From Promethearchaeota archaeon (GTDB lineage Archaea; Asgardarchaeota; Lokiarchaeia; Sigynarchaeales; SOKP01): a DNA stretch of 7,990 nt. A program made the position numbers and the translations under genes. Location: the NCBI GenBank assembly GCA_016839425.1, contig JAEOUI010000366.1, forward strand, positions 1-7,990. Reading direction: 5' to 3'. Within the stretch, counting starts at the first letter, position 1. Each line of letters starts with the position of its first letter. Below are positions 1-5,486 of the stretch, in pieces. The notes below the pieces were generated by a model, which searched no databases, was not told the origin of the DNA, and was given only the letters and a program-made list of their open reading frames with translations.

Positions 1-1
1 A

Positions 2-43
2 CATTTAGACTTTTTAATCCATGAACAATTAAGATATCTGTAG
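2..43 (+). CDS. possible 3' end of a gene entering from the left edge (partial)
   Basis: A 13-codon open frame runs from base 2 to a TAG at 41-43 and would encode HLDFLIHEQLRYL. It stops only 5 bases before the barstar ATG, a spacing typical of genes in one operon. Frame 1 is also open, up to a TGA at 22-24, so the choice of frame is not proven. Too little is visible to identify a product. If this is a real gene end, its product would be the natural candidate partner of the barstar. Confidence 0.22.
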   Translation, partial: HLDFLIHEQLRYL

Positions 44-48
44 AAATT

Positions 49-444
49 ATGAAGAAACCCATATTTATAATTGATAGTAATAATTTTGAAACGCTTGAGG
101 GCTTTTACGACGAAGTCCAGAGCGTTTTAACGAATAATTTTACAGAATTTGGCAGGAATTTGGACGCTTTTAGTGATATTTTGGAAGGTGGTTTTGGCAA
201 ATTTGAATATGGCGAACCAATAAAAATAATGTGGAAAAACGCCCACAAATCAAGACTAGACCTGGGTTTTCCCGAAACGATCAAATATTTTAAAATTAAA
301 CTTAAGCGTTGCCATCCAACAAATAGAACGCTTGTTCTAGAAGAATTACGGAACGCCCAAGATCATAAAGGTGAAACCATATTTGATATTCTCGTTAATA
401 TTGTTTATGAACACGAGCACATTGAATTCCATCTTGAAGAGTGA
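49..444 (+). CDS. barstar-family ribonuclease inhibitor
   Basis: The 131-residue protein matches the barstar family (barnase inhibitor fold). It opens with a short beta strand (KPIFIIDSNNF), followed by a helix with FYDEV and then the inhibitor core GRNLDAFSDILEGGFG at residues 35-50. Asp39 and Asp43 fall where barstar Asp35 and Asp39 contact the barnase active site. The later stretch (KRCHPTNR near residues 87-94, then a FDILV helix and a final strand) resembles the longer bacterial barstar-like subfamily. The product should be a cytoplasmic antitoxin that binds a barnase-type RNase. No such RNase gene is visible in the window; it could lie off the left edge, or this may be an orphan immunity gene. 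The ATG is followed at once by MKKPIF, which fits the family N-terminus, and there is no clear Shine-Dalgarno. A bacterial origin is likely but not shown by composition, which matches its AT-rich neighbours. Confidence 0.85.
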   Translation: MKKPIFIIDSNNFETLEGFYDEVQSVLTNNFTEFGRNLDAFSDILEGGFGKFEYGEPIKIMWKNAHKSRLDLGFPETIKYFKIKLKRCHPTNRTLVLEELRNAQDHKGETIFDILVNIVYEHEHIEFHLEE

Positions 445-445
445 C

Positions 446-476
446 ATTTTATTTTTAACTTAGAATCAATTTTTTA
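446..476 (+). terminator. T-rich region after the barstar gene
   Basis: Just past the TGA there are repeated short T runs (446-458 and a run of six T at 470-476). Archaeal RNA polymerase commonly stops at such oligo-T tracts without a hairpin. A 10-bp perfect palindrome AAGAATTCTT follows at 481-490. The call rests on T content alone. Confidence 0.3.
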
Positions 477-530
477 TGAGAAGAATTCTTTTATACTTGG
501 AAAGCAATTGATATAATTAAAAGCATCGTC

Positions 531-541
531 TTTAAATTATA
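531..541 (+). promoter_or_regulatory. candidate TATA box of the winged-helix/7-TM operon
   Basis: TTTAAATTATA lies 25-35 bases before the possible starts at 566 (GTG) and 572 (ATG), the spacing expected for an archaeal TATA box feeding a very short leader. A second TATA-like stretch, TTTTATACTT, lies at 489-498. In so AT-rich a spacer the exact box cannot be fixed. Confidence 0.35.
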
Positions 542-565
542 TTATTAATAGGAAAAGTTATTCTA

Positions 566-1324
566 GTGTTCATGGGGATGAAAGAATTTATTAATTACGA
601 AAATCCAAAAGATCTACACTTGAATCATCCAACAATCAAGCGAATTTTCGCAATTGCTCAAGAAATCAATGAAAAAAACCTTAGCTTGGATGTTGATTCG
701 TTGTATAGAACAGCAAAAAGAGAGTTAAAAATCCCACGAAAAAGCTTGTTAAGGATCGTCAATTATCTTTTTAACAATAAAATGCTAATTAGGAAGCCAA
801 ATATTACGACAAAAACCGTGTTAATTAATCCAAATAGAAAACGAGTATACGATTTTATCAGGCAAAACATCGGAGCGTCATTTTCTTTTATCAAAAAGAA
901 CAGCGTTCTTGGTATTGAAAACTCAGAAATAAGCAACGGTCAAATCGTTTGGCACCTGAAGATGCTTTTACATTTCGAATTTATCAAGAAAATAAAAATT
1001 GATAATAGTTCGATCTTTATCCCAAAAGAAATAAAGGATGATGTAGGGATCTTGCATTTTTTCTTGCGAGACGCTTTGAATCGAAAGATAATTTTGTTTA
1101 TAATTAAAAATAATAATAATTCCCTACTGCCTGAGATTTTCAACATTCTCGAATTAGATAATTTTAAAGTTATAGATCGGGCGAATTTATTGATTGATAA
1201 CGAGATATTATTGTTCGACAAGGAAAGTACAATGTTATCATTAAATCCAAAAAAAAAAGACAAATTACTGGAAGTTTTAAAGGAATATCAGGACGAGCGC
1301 TTCAAGGAGGTATTATATAAATAA
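566..1324 (+). CDS. multi-winged-helix DNA-binding regulator
   Basis: The 252-residue protein appears to be built of winged-helix domains. Residues about 20-85 form a first HTH-like unit (SLYRTAKRELKIPRKSLLRI). Residues about 88-155 are the clearest: NPNRKRVYDFI opens the domain, and SNGQIVWHLKMLLHFEFIKK is the recognition helix and wing pattern common in archaeal ArsR-like regulators. Residues about 160-245 may be a third degenerate unit. No metal- or ligand-binding residues stand out and there is no membrane segment. Its stop overlaps the next gene's ATG, so the two are translationally coupled and probably work together, with the membrane protein perhaps acting as sensor or anchor (inference). 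The start is uncertain: GTG at 566 has AGGAAA 11 bases upstream, while ATG at 572 or 578 would fit a near-leaderless message. The family assignment is good; the target genes are unknown. Confidence 0.75.
   Translation: MFMGMKEFINYENPKDLHLNHPTIKRIFAIAQEINEKNLSLDVDSLYRTAKRELKIPRKSLLRIVNYLFNNKMLIRKPNITTKTVLINPNRKRVYDFIRQNIGASFSFIKKNSVLGIENSEISNGQIVWHLKMLLHFEFIKKIKIDNSSIFIPKEIKDDVGILHFFLRDALNRKIILFIIKNNNNSLLPEIFNILELDNFKVIDRANLLIDNEILLFDKESTMLSLNPKKKDKLLEVLKEYQDERFKEVLYK
1304..1311 (+). promoter_or_regulatory. strong Shine-Dalgarno for the 7-TM gene
   Basis: AAGGAGGT lies within the last codons of the regulator gene, 12 bases before the ATG at 1324. It is the fullest anti-16S match in the window. 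With the TAATG overlap it shows that the membrane gene is translated from the same message as the regulator. Confidence 0.7.
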
Positions 1325-1770
1325 TGGTCTTGAATTGGACGCCCGAAGTCTTATTAGACCTAATCATTTCGGTCATTGGATTTATAGTGATCGTGGCAAC
1401 TTTGATTAGTTCTCGCGTGAGAAAGATTACTTCTGTTAAATTGATTGATTTAGCACTGGTCTGGATGAACTTTATCATGCTTTTCGAAGGATTAGCCGTC
1501 CTTTTCTTAGATTTAGTGTTGTACATGATGTGTACTATAAGCATTTTTCTTAGCCTGTTATTTCTAATGCTCGCCATAAATTATGTCACGAAAGAATCCT
1601 TTTTGTCCAAAGATTTGTTCTTTGTGATAATCCTTGGAGTCCTTTTACTATATTACACTTTTCAACTTGATCAATATGCGATGGTGATCGAAGGCGGATT
1701 TCTTGTTATATCCTGGACGGGAGAATTGCTCGTTGTTGGAAACATCGTTCAATTAGTCTTGTTTCTTTAG
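1324..1770 (+). CDS. 7-TM protein, N-terminal part up to an in-frame TAG
   Basis: These 148 residues are almost wholly membrane helices: TM1 about 9-30, TM2 about 43-62, TM3 about 65-88, TM4 about 96-114 and TM5 starting about 127. The frame stops at a TAG inside TM5, after QLVLFL. The same frame continues without another stop to 2628, adding VFYWGLRSY, two more TM helices and a soluble domain. A five-helix product broken mid-helix is unlikely to be the intended protein, so this reads as the first part of a single gene of about 434 residues. Start evidence is strong (TAATG overlap with the regulator and AAGGAGGT upstream). I do not recognise a named family for the TM domain; a signalling or sensory role beside a winged-helix regulator is inference. 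Confidence 0.65.
   Translation: MVLNWTPEVLLDLIISVIGFIVIVATLISSRVRKITSVKLIDLALVWMNFIMLFEGLAVLFLDLVLYMMCTISIFLSLLFLMLAINYVTKESFLSKDLFFVIILGVLLLYYTFQLDQYAMVIEGGFLVISWTGELLVVGNIVQLVLFL
1768..1770 (+). other. in-frame amber codon interrupting the 7-TM gene
   Basis: The TAG separates two stretches in the same reading frame that together make a coherent protein. It lies within the fifth predicted membrane helix, with VQLVLFL before it and VFYWGL after it. The downstream part has only a TTG at 1786, preceded directly by five G and no correctly spaced ribosome site. Explanations are a recent nonsense mutation, a sequencing or assembly error, or readthrough/recoding of TAG. Confidence 0.7.
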
Positions 1771-1785
1771 GTCTTCTATTGGGGG

Positions 1786-2628
1786 TTGAGGTCGTATTTA
1801 AATTCGCCTTATACGATAAAACGGGACGCAAAAGTCTTCTTGATGGGTACGGGATTGATGTCGTTAGCCCCTACGAGCTTGCTTGTTTTTTGGTTACTTG
1901 AACCTTCGTTCATTCTTTTAGCAGAAGTCATCATCCTGTGGGGAATTATCGTGTTCATGCTCTCAATTATTTATGAACCAAAAATTCTTTACATTCTTCC
2001 TTTTAAACTAATTAGAATGATCGTAAGGGATAGAAACGGCAATCCGTTATTCAATCACGATTGGACAGATGTAGAGTTTGATGCAACCATATTTGCTGGA
2101 TTTTTAAACGCTCTTAAAATAATGAGCGAAAGAGTGATGAAAATTGGAGAACCGTTTGAAATAAATTTACAGAAGGGAACATTAATCATTCAAAACTCTG
2201 ACTTGATTACCGTTGGATTGATTGCTACTAAATCTTCGAAATTAATTCGGAAAGCCTTGATAAAGTTCACTTCCGCATTTCAAGAGCGCTTCCACATATT
2301 ACTTCTGCAAGGCATTAAAGATCCGGAAGAATATCAATCTGCAATTGACTTGATTGAATTGTTTTTTTCAAATTTCCCTTATTCGTTTATTAAAAGCAAA
2401 CACGATCCTCTCCTGCCCATGAAGCCATTGCCTCCCCAACTCGAATGCAAGGTGAGGAACATAATTGAAAGCGATCTTGAATTCGAAAGAATAAAAAAGG
2501 AATTTACTCAAGCACCTTTAAAATTAGTTCCTGAATTCGTTTCTCTTTACGAAGAACTTAGCCAAGAACTAATCGAAGATTCTATTGAGAAGATTAAACG
2601 ATTAGATGAGAATCATAATGCGTATTAA
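1786..2628 (+). CDS. 7-TM protein, C-terminal part: last TM helices and longin/roadblock-like cytoplasmic domain
   Basis: This is the continuation, in the same frame, of the membrane gene beginning at 1324; the open frame actually resumes at 1771. Counting from the TTG at 1786, residues about 17-38 and 42-63 are two membrane helices (sixth and seventh overall). A soluble region follows. Residues 75-170 alternate strand, strand, helix, strand, strand, helix: LIRMIVRDRNGNPLF, then a helix around FAGFLNALKIMSE, strands FEINLQKGTLIIQ and LITVGLIATKS, then a helix ending AFQERF. This order resembles the longin/roadblock folds that are abundant in Asgard archaea, often as GTPase partners; the fold call is inference from pattern only. 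Residues about 180-280 are mainly helical and charged. The TTG is a poor independent start, so separate translation is doubtful. Confidence 0.6.
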   Translation: MRSYLNSPYTIKRDAKVFLMGTGLMSLAPTSLLVFWLLEPSFILLAEVIILWGIIVFMLSIIYEPKILYILPFKLIRMIVRDRNGNPLFNHDWTDVEFDATIFAGFLNALKIMSERVMKIGEPFEINLQKGTLIIQNSDLITVGLIATKSSKLIRKALIKFTSAFQERFHILLLQGIKDPEEYQSAIDLIELFFSNFPYSFIKSKHDPLLPMKPLPPQLECKVRNIIESDLEFERIKKEFTQAPLKLVPEFVSLYEELSQELIEDSIEKIKRLDENHNAY

Positions 2629-2719
2629 ATCCTTTTCTCCCTATTTCAAAAGCGTTTGAGAAGAAAATACTATCATTGTTAGATTTAAAAATTGAATGGA
2701 CATTTTAGTACAATTAATC

Positions 2720-2760
2720 GATAAAAAGACATGTTTTTCTACAAAAATGTATGTTTTATC
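2720..2760. repeat. imperfect inverted repeat, hairpin-forming
   Basis: The left arm (2720-2738, GATAAAA then ACATGTTTTT) pairs with the right arm (2743-2760, AAAAATGTAT then GTTTTATC) around a 4-base loop. The outer seven bases match exactly, with small mismatches inside. It lies about 90 bases past the 7-TM gene stop and 140-180 bases before the next gene's start. It could act as a terminator-like RNA hairpin or a protein-binding site. Confidence 0.5.
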
Positions 2761-2774
2761 ACAAAAATTGAGAC

Positions 2775-2789
2775 TTAATCATTGATTAA
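2775..2789. promoter_or_regulatory. perfect 7-bp palindrome, operator-like
   Basis: TTAATCA-T-TGATTAA is an exact inverted repeat with a one-base centre. It lies about 100 bases upstream of the TATA box of the surface-protein gene. Its size and symmetry suit a dimeric winged-helix regulator, but AT-rich palindromes also arise by chance and no second copy supports it. Confidence 0.35.
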
Positions 2790-2821
2790 ATTGGATATAT
2801 GCCTTTAGGTATCATGGAAAT

Positions 2822-2834
2822 GGCCCAGAGGGCC
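2822..2834. repeat. short GC-rich hairpin
   Basis: GGCCC-AGA-GGGCC is a perfect 5-bp stem with a 3-base loop. It is the only GC-rich patch in the 269-bp spacer between 2629 and 2897, a region otherwise without genes. Its role is unknown; it lies upstream of the presumed transcription start and so would probably not be in the mRNA of the next gene. Confidence 0.4.
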
Positions 2835-2883
2835 GAGCAAGTAAATATAGACTTTCAGATATCGTAAAACAAGCTTGAGAATG

Positions 2884-2898
2884 CAAAAGATTTAAATA
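2884..2898 (+). promoter_or_regulatory. BRE/TATA promoter of the surface-protein gene
   Basis: CAAAAGATTTAAATA combines a purine-rich BRE-like stretch with the TATA box TTTAAATA (2891-2898). The box centre is about 25 bases before the ATG at 2919, the classic distance from an archaeal TATA box to a transcription start. This argues for a leaderless message starting at 2919 rather than at the ATG at 2898, which would overlap the box. Confidence 0.6.
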
Positions 2899-4064
2899 TG
2901 ACCGTATCTATTTTTGATATGAAATCCAGTAATGGATCGCGAAATTCATACGGTGATGCTATACAAGTTAGTTTAGATGTTTCCGATGAAGAAACCATTG
3001 AAAGTTGTTCTAGTAAAAGTGCGTGGATTCTGGCAGTATCTATTCTTGTCGTAGCATTCTTGGGAGTTGGGGCAGGTATTGGCTTATCGTTTCTTAATGG
3101 TAGTGACGAGCCAATATCAAAAAATGTAGTATGCGGAGACGTGTCTTTATCAGATAGAGAATGTGATATCGTTCGTGACACCGTTGTAGGAACGGTTGAC
3201 ATTGATATTGATATTTATTGTAATGAAGACTTACCATTATGTCTCACTGCTGACTATCTAAACGAGAAGTGGTCCGCTACGGCGGCAATTAGCGGTTACC
3301 ATATTAATTGGACCGTTTTAGTTATTACTCAAAAGAATGAATTAAAGGGTTACATATACATCTACTGGGGCGAACCAGTTAGAGAACCTTGTTGGACGGA
3401 TTATTACACGGGATACTTCGTGTTGTTGGATGTAAATCAACAAGTTGTCGACTATATCGCGTTGGACAGCAGCTATTGGCCTGATGGAGCAGAACCACTC
3501 TGTTCATGCGACTCAGAGTTAATCCCAGACAAGGAAGTCTACTTAACAAAAATAAGTCTCCTTAGAGGCTGTGTATGTGAAGATCAACACTTCTACCTTA
3601 ATGGAGAAACAACAACCAAGCTCGTTGAGAAAGGTTGGATTTGTGTAGACTATAATATTCCTGATCCAATGGATCTATGCTTAACTGCGGATGATTTAGC
3701 TGAATGGTCTGGTACAATGTATATAAGCGGTTATGATCCAGTCGACGGAACTATTGAAGTCTGGCAAAAAGGTGAGCTCTTAGGTATCGTCAATGTAGAA
3801 TGGACATTTGTCGAACAAGTGCCATGCTACTACGATGTATATACGGCAACCTTTACGATGGATGAAGATTATATAGCAATTTACAGCAATCAATGGCCTG
3901 ATGGTGCTATACCATACGATCCTGATTGCACATGTTGCACGATTCCTGGCAAGGAAGTCATACTCAAACCCGTAAATCTCTACAAGGGATGTGACTGCGA
4001 GAATCAGATGTTCCTGAAAATAATGGCACACGAAATTCGTATTACCAGAGTCCCCAACTCATAA
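2898..4064 (+). CDS. membrane-anchored extracellular protein with two cysteine-rich repeats
   Basis: The protein has an approximately 40-residue polar N-terminal tail and one hydrophobic helix (about 43-66, AWILAVSILVVAFLGVGAG), with the remainder predicted outside the cell. It contains two tandem repeats, about 112-236 and 258-373. Each has the same order of cysteine motifs: LCLTAD, then an isolated PC followed by a Tyr-rich patch, then WPDGA and a CxC (CSCD / CTCC), then GCxCE. The paired spacing suggests conserved disulfides or metal binding. Sequons NGS (67) and NWT (137) would allow N-glycosylation. I do not recognise the repeat family; adhesion or cell-envelope function is inference. 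The better start is the ATG at 2919 (Met8, 381 residues), placed 25 bases after a TATA box. The C-terminal tail after 373 differs from the matching part of repeat 1 and may be frameshifted. The gene is probably monocistronic, with its own promoter and a terminator at 4110-4120. Confidence 0.75.
   Translation: MTVSIFDMKSSNGSRNSYGDAIQVSLDVSDEETIESCSSKSAWILAVSILVVAFLGVGAGIGLSFLNGSDEPISKNVVCGDVSLSDRECDIVRDTVVGTVDIDIDIYCNEDLPLCLTADYLNEKWSATAAISGYHINWTVLVITQKNELKGYIYIYWGEPVREPCWTDYYTGYFVLLDVNQQVVDYIALDSSYWPDGAEPLCSCDSELIPDKEVYLTKISLLRGCVCEDQHFYLNGETTTKLVEKGWICVDYNIPDPMDLCLTADDLAEWSGTMYISGYDPVDGTIEVWQKGELLGIVNVEWTFVEQVPCYYDVYTATFTMDEDYIAIYSNQWPDGAIPYDPDCTCCTIPGKEVILKPVNLYKGCDCENQMFLKIMAHEIRITRVPNS
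3231..3605 (+). repeat. coding repeat 1 of the surface protein
   Basis: Residues about 112-236 of the surface protein. Cysteines 115, 165, 202, 204, 225 and 227 align one-to-one with those of the second copy, as do LCLTAD, ISGY, YWPDGA, KEV and GCxCE. DNA identity is modest, so the duplication is old. Confidence 0.75.
3669..4016 (+). repeat. coding repeat 2 of the surface protein
   Basis: Residues about 258-373. Cysteines 261, 310, 344, 346, 365 and 367 match those of copy 1, and Cys347 is extra, giving CTCC. The copy is a few residues shorter, and its C-terminal edge loses similarity near base 4017. Confidence 0.75.
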
Positions 4065-4104
4065 TGAATTTCATTAAAAGTTACACTTTTACATTATAGA
4101 ACGA

Positions 4105-4120
4105 TTTTCTTTTTTTTTTT
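4105..4120 (+). terminator. oligo-T terminator of the surface-protein gene
   Basis: TTTTC followed by 11 consecutive T (4110-4120), 46 bases after the stop. This is the strongest T run in the window on the + strand and fits archaeal intrinsic termination without a stable hairpin. The following 190 bases (4121-4310) hold no gene I can see. Confidence 0.6.
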
Positions 4121-4310
4121 GTTATGAGTTAATTCGCTTTAAAAATTGCCAAGATCGCTTGTTAATTATTTTTAATTTAGTTTTAACCTTGTAGACAGGA
4201 AACACCTTTTATCCTGATCAAACTAATTTCAAGTTTACTACTAACAAAGATTCTTTAAAAGATTAAACACGAAGGAAATAATCTATAACAGTTTCAGATA
4301 TTCATAATTG

Positions 4311-4514
4311 ATGCTTAAAATTATATCCTCTAATGTTTTTTCTTGTTTATTGATTGCTTTAACATCCTTCTTCTCGATAGTCATTTTTAAATCCATTGAT
4401 AAGACCCTTCTTAACTCCTTAATTCCATCTGGCATTTTAATTCACTTTTTTTCTTCTGGATTTCTTTTGGTTTTTGTCAAGATAAAAGATATTTTTAAAG
4501 GTCTTGACTCTTAA
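4311..4514 (+). CDS. small two-helix membrane protein, doubtful
   Basis: A 67-codon frame from the ATG at 4311 encodes a hydrophobic protein with helices at about residues 10-27 and 37-56, separated by KSIDKTLLN and ending KIKDIFKGLDS. A TATA-like CTATAAC (4283-4289) with a purine-rich stretch before it lies about 25 bases upstream of the ATG, matching a leaderless start; a TTG just before the ATG is less likely. There is no family resemblance I can name. Hydrophobic ORFs of this size occur by chance in T-rich DNA, so reality is uncertain. It converges on the NAD kinase gene. Confidence 0.35.
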   Translation: MLKIISSNVFSCLLIALTSFFSIVIFKSIDKTLLNSLIPSGILIHFFSSGFLLVFVKIKDIFKGLDS

Positions 4515-4523
4515 AAAAAGAAA
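4513..4523 (-). terminator. oligo-T terminator of the NAD kinase transcript
   Basis: Read on the - strand this is TTTC followed by seven T (4513-4519 are all A on +), about 85 bases after the NAD kinase stop. It would stop the leftward proteasome-like/NAD kinase transcript before it reaches the convergent small ORF. Confidence 0.4.
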
Positions 4524-4603
4524 GACAATATTCATATATAAATTCACAAGGACCAATTTTTTATATTCACATTCTTGACTAAAAAGTTATTAATCGTGAC
4601 TAA

Positions 4604-5410
4604 TTATTCAATCTTACTCGACTTAATCATGCGTTTTAATCGAGAAAGTTGACCGTGATAGTCAAAATATGCAAATTTGGAATATTTATCTGATAATCTC
4701 GCTGTAATCGTAGTTTTTGAAAGTAAATCTTTTCCTACACCATCGCTTTCAATTGTGCTGTTGTATAAAGATTCTATTTTTGTCGTAACATCGCCTTTAA
4801 CAACGATAGAAATGGAGCGTAGTCCACCCGTGAGATTAAAAAATCGAATGCTATAAGCATACAAATCCCAAGTAATGATACTCCCTCCACTTGAAAAGTT
4901 ATAGCCCGAAGAACCACTTGGCGTGCATATTATGATGCCATCTCCGCTTGCGTGAAAAGTATCGCCTCCAACATTAACAATGAATTTCCCGGCTTTCCCG
5001 TTAAGACACCTCTGAACGCAGAGTTCGTTTATAATATAGGATTTTTTCTCGTTTACCTCGTACTCTAATAAGGGCAAGGATAAGGTGTGAAAATCTTCAT
5101 TTTTTATTTTTCCAATGACATGTTCATTTACATCGTGTAAGTCAATAGCAGAATAAAAACCAAGACTTCTTCCATCTTCGATTTTAAACCCCAATAATGT
5201 TTTTTCAGGATACTTGTGGAACGCCTTGAGAGCTTCACCATCACCACCAATCGCTATGACTAAATCGGATTCCCCTTCGGGAATTCGTTCTTTAATCCAA
5301 TCTATTTTGCTGCATATTTCAGGATCATTAAGTTCCTTAACTTTTGGTGATATGTTGTAATGTGCCGATATGATCATGAGGATGAAAATATTAAAAAATT
5401 TATTAACCAT
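4604..5410 (-). CDS. nadK: NAD kinase
   Basis: NAD kinase makes NADP+ by ATP- (or polyphosphate-) dependent phosphorylation of the adenosine 2'-hydroxyl of NAD+, in the cytoplasm. The family signatures are all present: IGGDG at 54-58 (catalytic Asp57), NE at 128-129, GDG at 156-158 leading into TPSGSSGY at 163-170 and GG at 175-176, and SDG at 222-224. The variants FHKY, LGFYSAID and SLPLLEYEV resemble the Bacilli-type kinase (Listeria NADK1), rather than the kinase fused to a phosphatase known from some methanogens, suggesting bacterial affinity. The likely true start is Met12 (base 5377, 257 residues): alignment to Listeria puts GGDG at the expected distance, and TTAATAAATTTT lies about 25 bases upstream of it. 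The gene follows the proteasome-like gene by 76 bases and may be partly co-transcribed. The region after GG176 is more divergent than usual, so activity is probable but not certain. Confidence 0.85.
   Translation of the reverse strand: MVNKFFNIFILMIISAHYNISPKVKELNDPEICSKIDWIKERIPEGESDLVIAIGGDGEALKAFHKYPEKTLLGFKIEDGRSLGFYSAIDLHDVNEHVIGKIKNEDFHTLSLPLLEYEVNEKKSYIINELCVQRCLNGKAGKFIVNVGGDTFHASGDGIIICTPSGSSGYNFSSGGSIITWDLYAYSIRFFNLTGGLRSISIVVKGDVTTKIESLYNSTIESDGVGKDLLSKTTITARLSDKYSKFAYFDYHGQLSRLKRMIKSSKIE
5396..5407 (-). promoter_or_regulatory. candidate TATA box for NAD kinase (Met12 start)
   Basis: TTAATAAATTTT on the - strand is centred about 25 bases upstream of the ATG at 5377. No comparable box sits at that distance from the upstream ATG at 5410. 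It supports the shorter protein and some independent transcription. Confidence 0.35.
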
Positions 5411-5486
5411 TTGGAATGATTATATGATTTTCTGAAGAATATGAACTAACTTTTAACTGAGATAAATAAAAATCAAATAAATTTAA

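Noticed and set aside
940..1577. Antisense open frames opposite the regulator and membrane genes
   Set aside because: They mirror well-supported genes on the + strand, have biased shadow-type composition, no start signals and no recognisable domains.
2815..2840. GC-rich patch considered as part of a tRNA or structured ncRNA
   Set aside because: No cloverleaf arms, T-loop or CCA-adjacent acceptor stem could be found around it; it is only a 5-bp stem.
2799..2867. 22-codon ORF (MPLGIMEMAQRAEQ...) in the spacer before the surface-protein gene
   Set aside because: Too short, no conserved feature, and it lies upstream of the likely transcription start; the GC-rich hairpin explains the odd composition.
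3780..4031. - strand open frame under the surface-protein repeat
   Set aside because: Shadow of the repeat 2 coding sequence, whose cysteine pattern shows that the + strand is coding.
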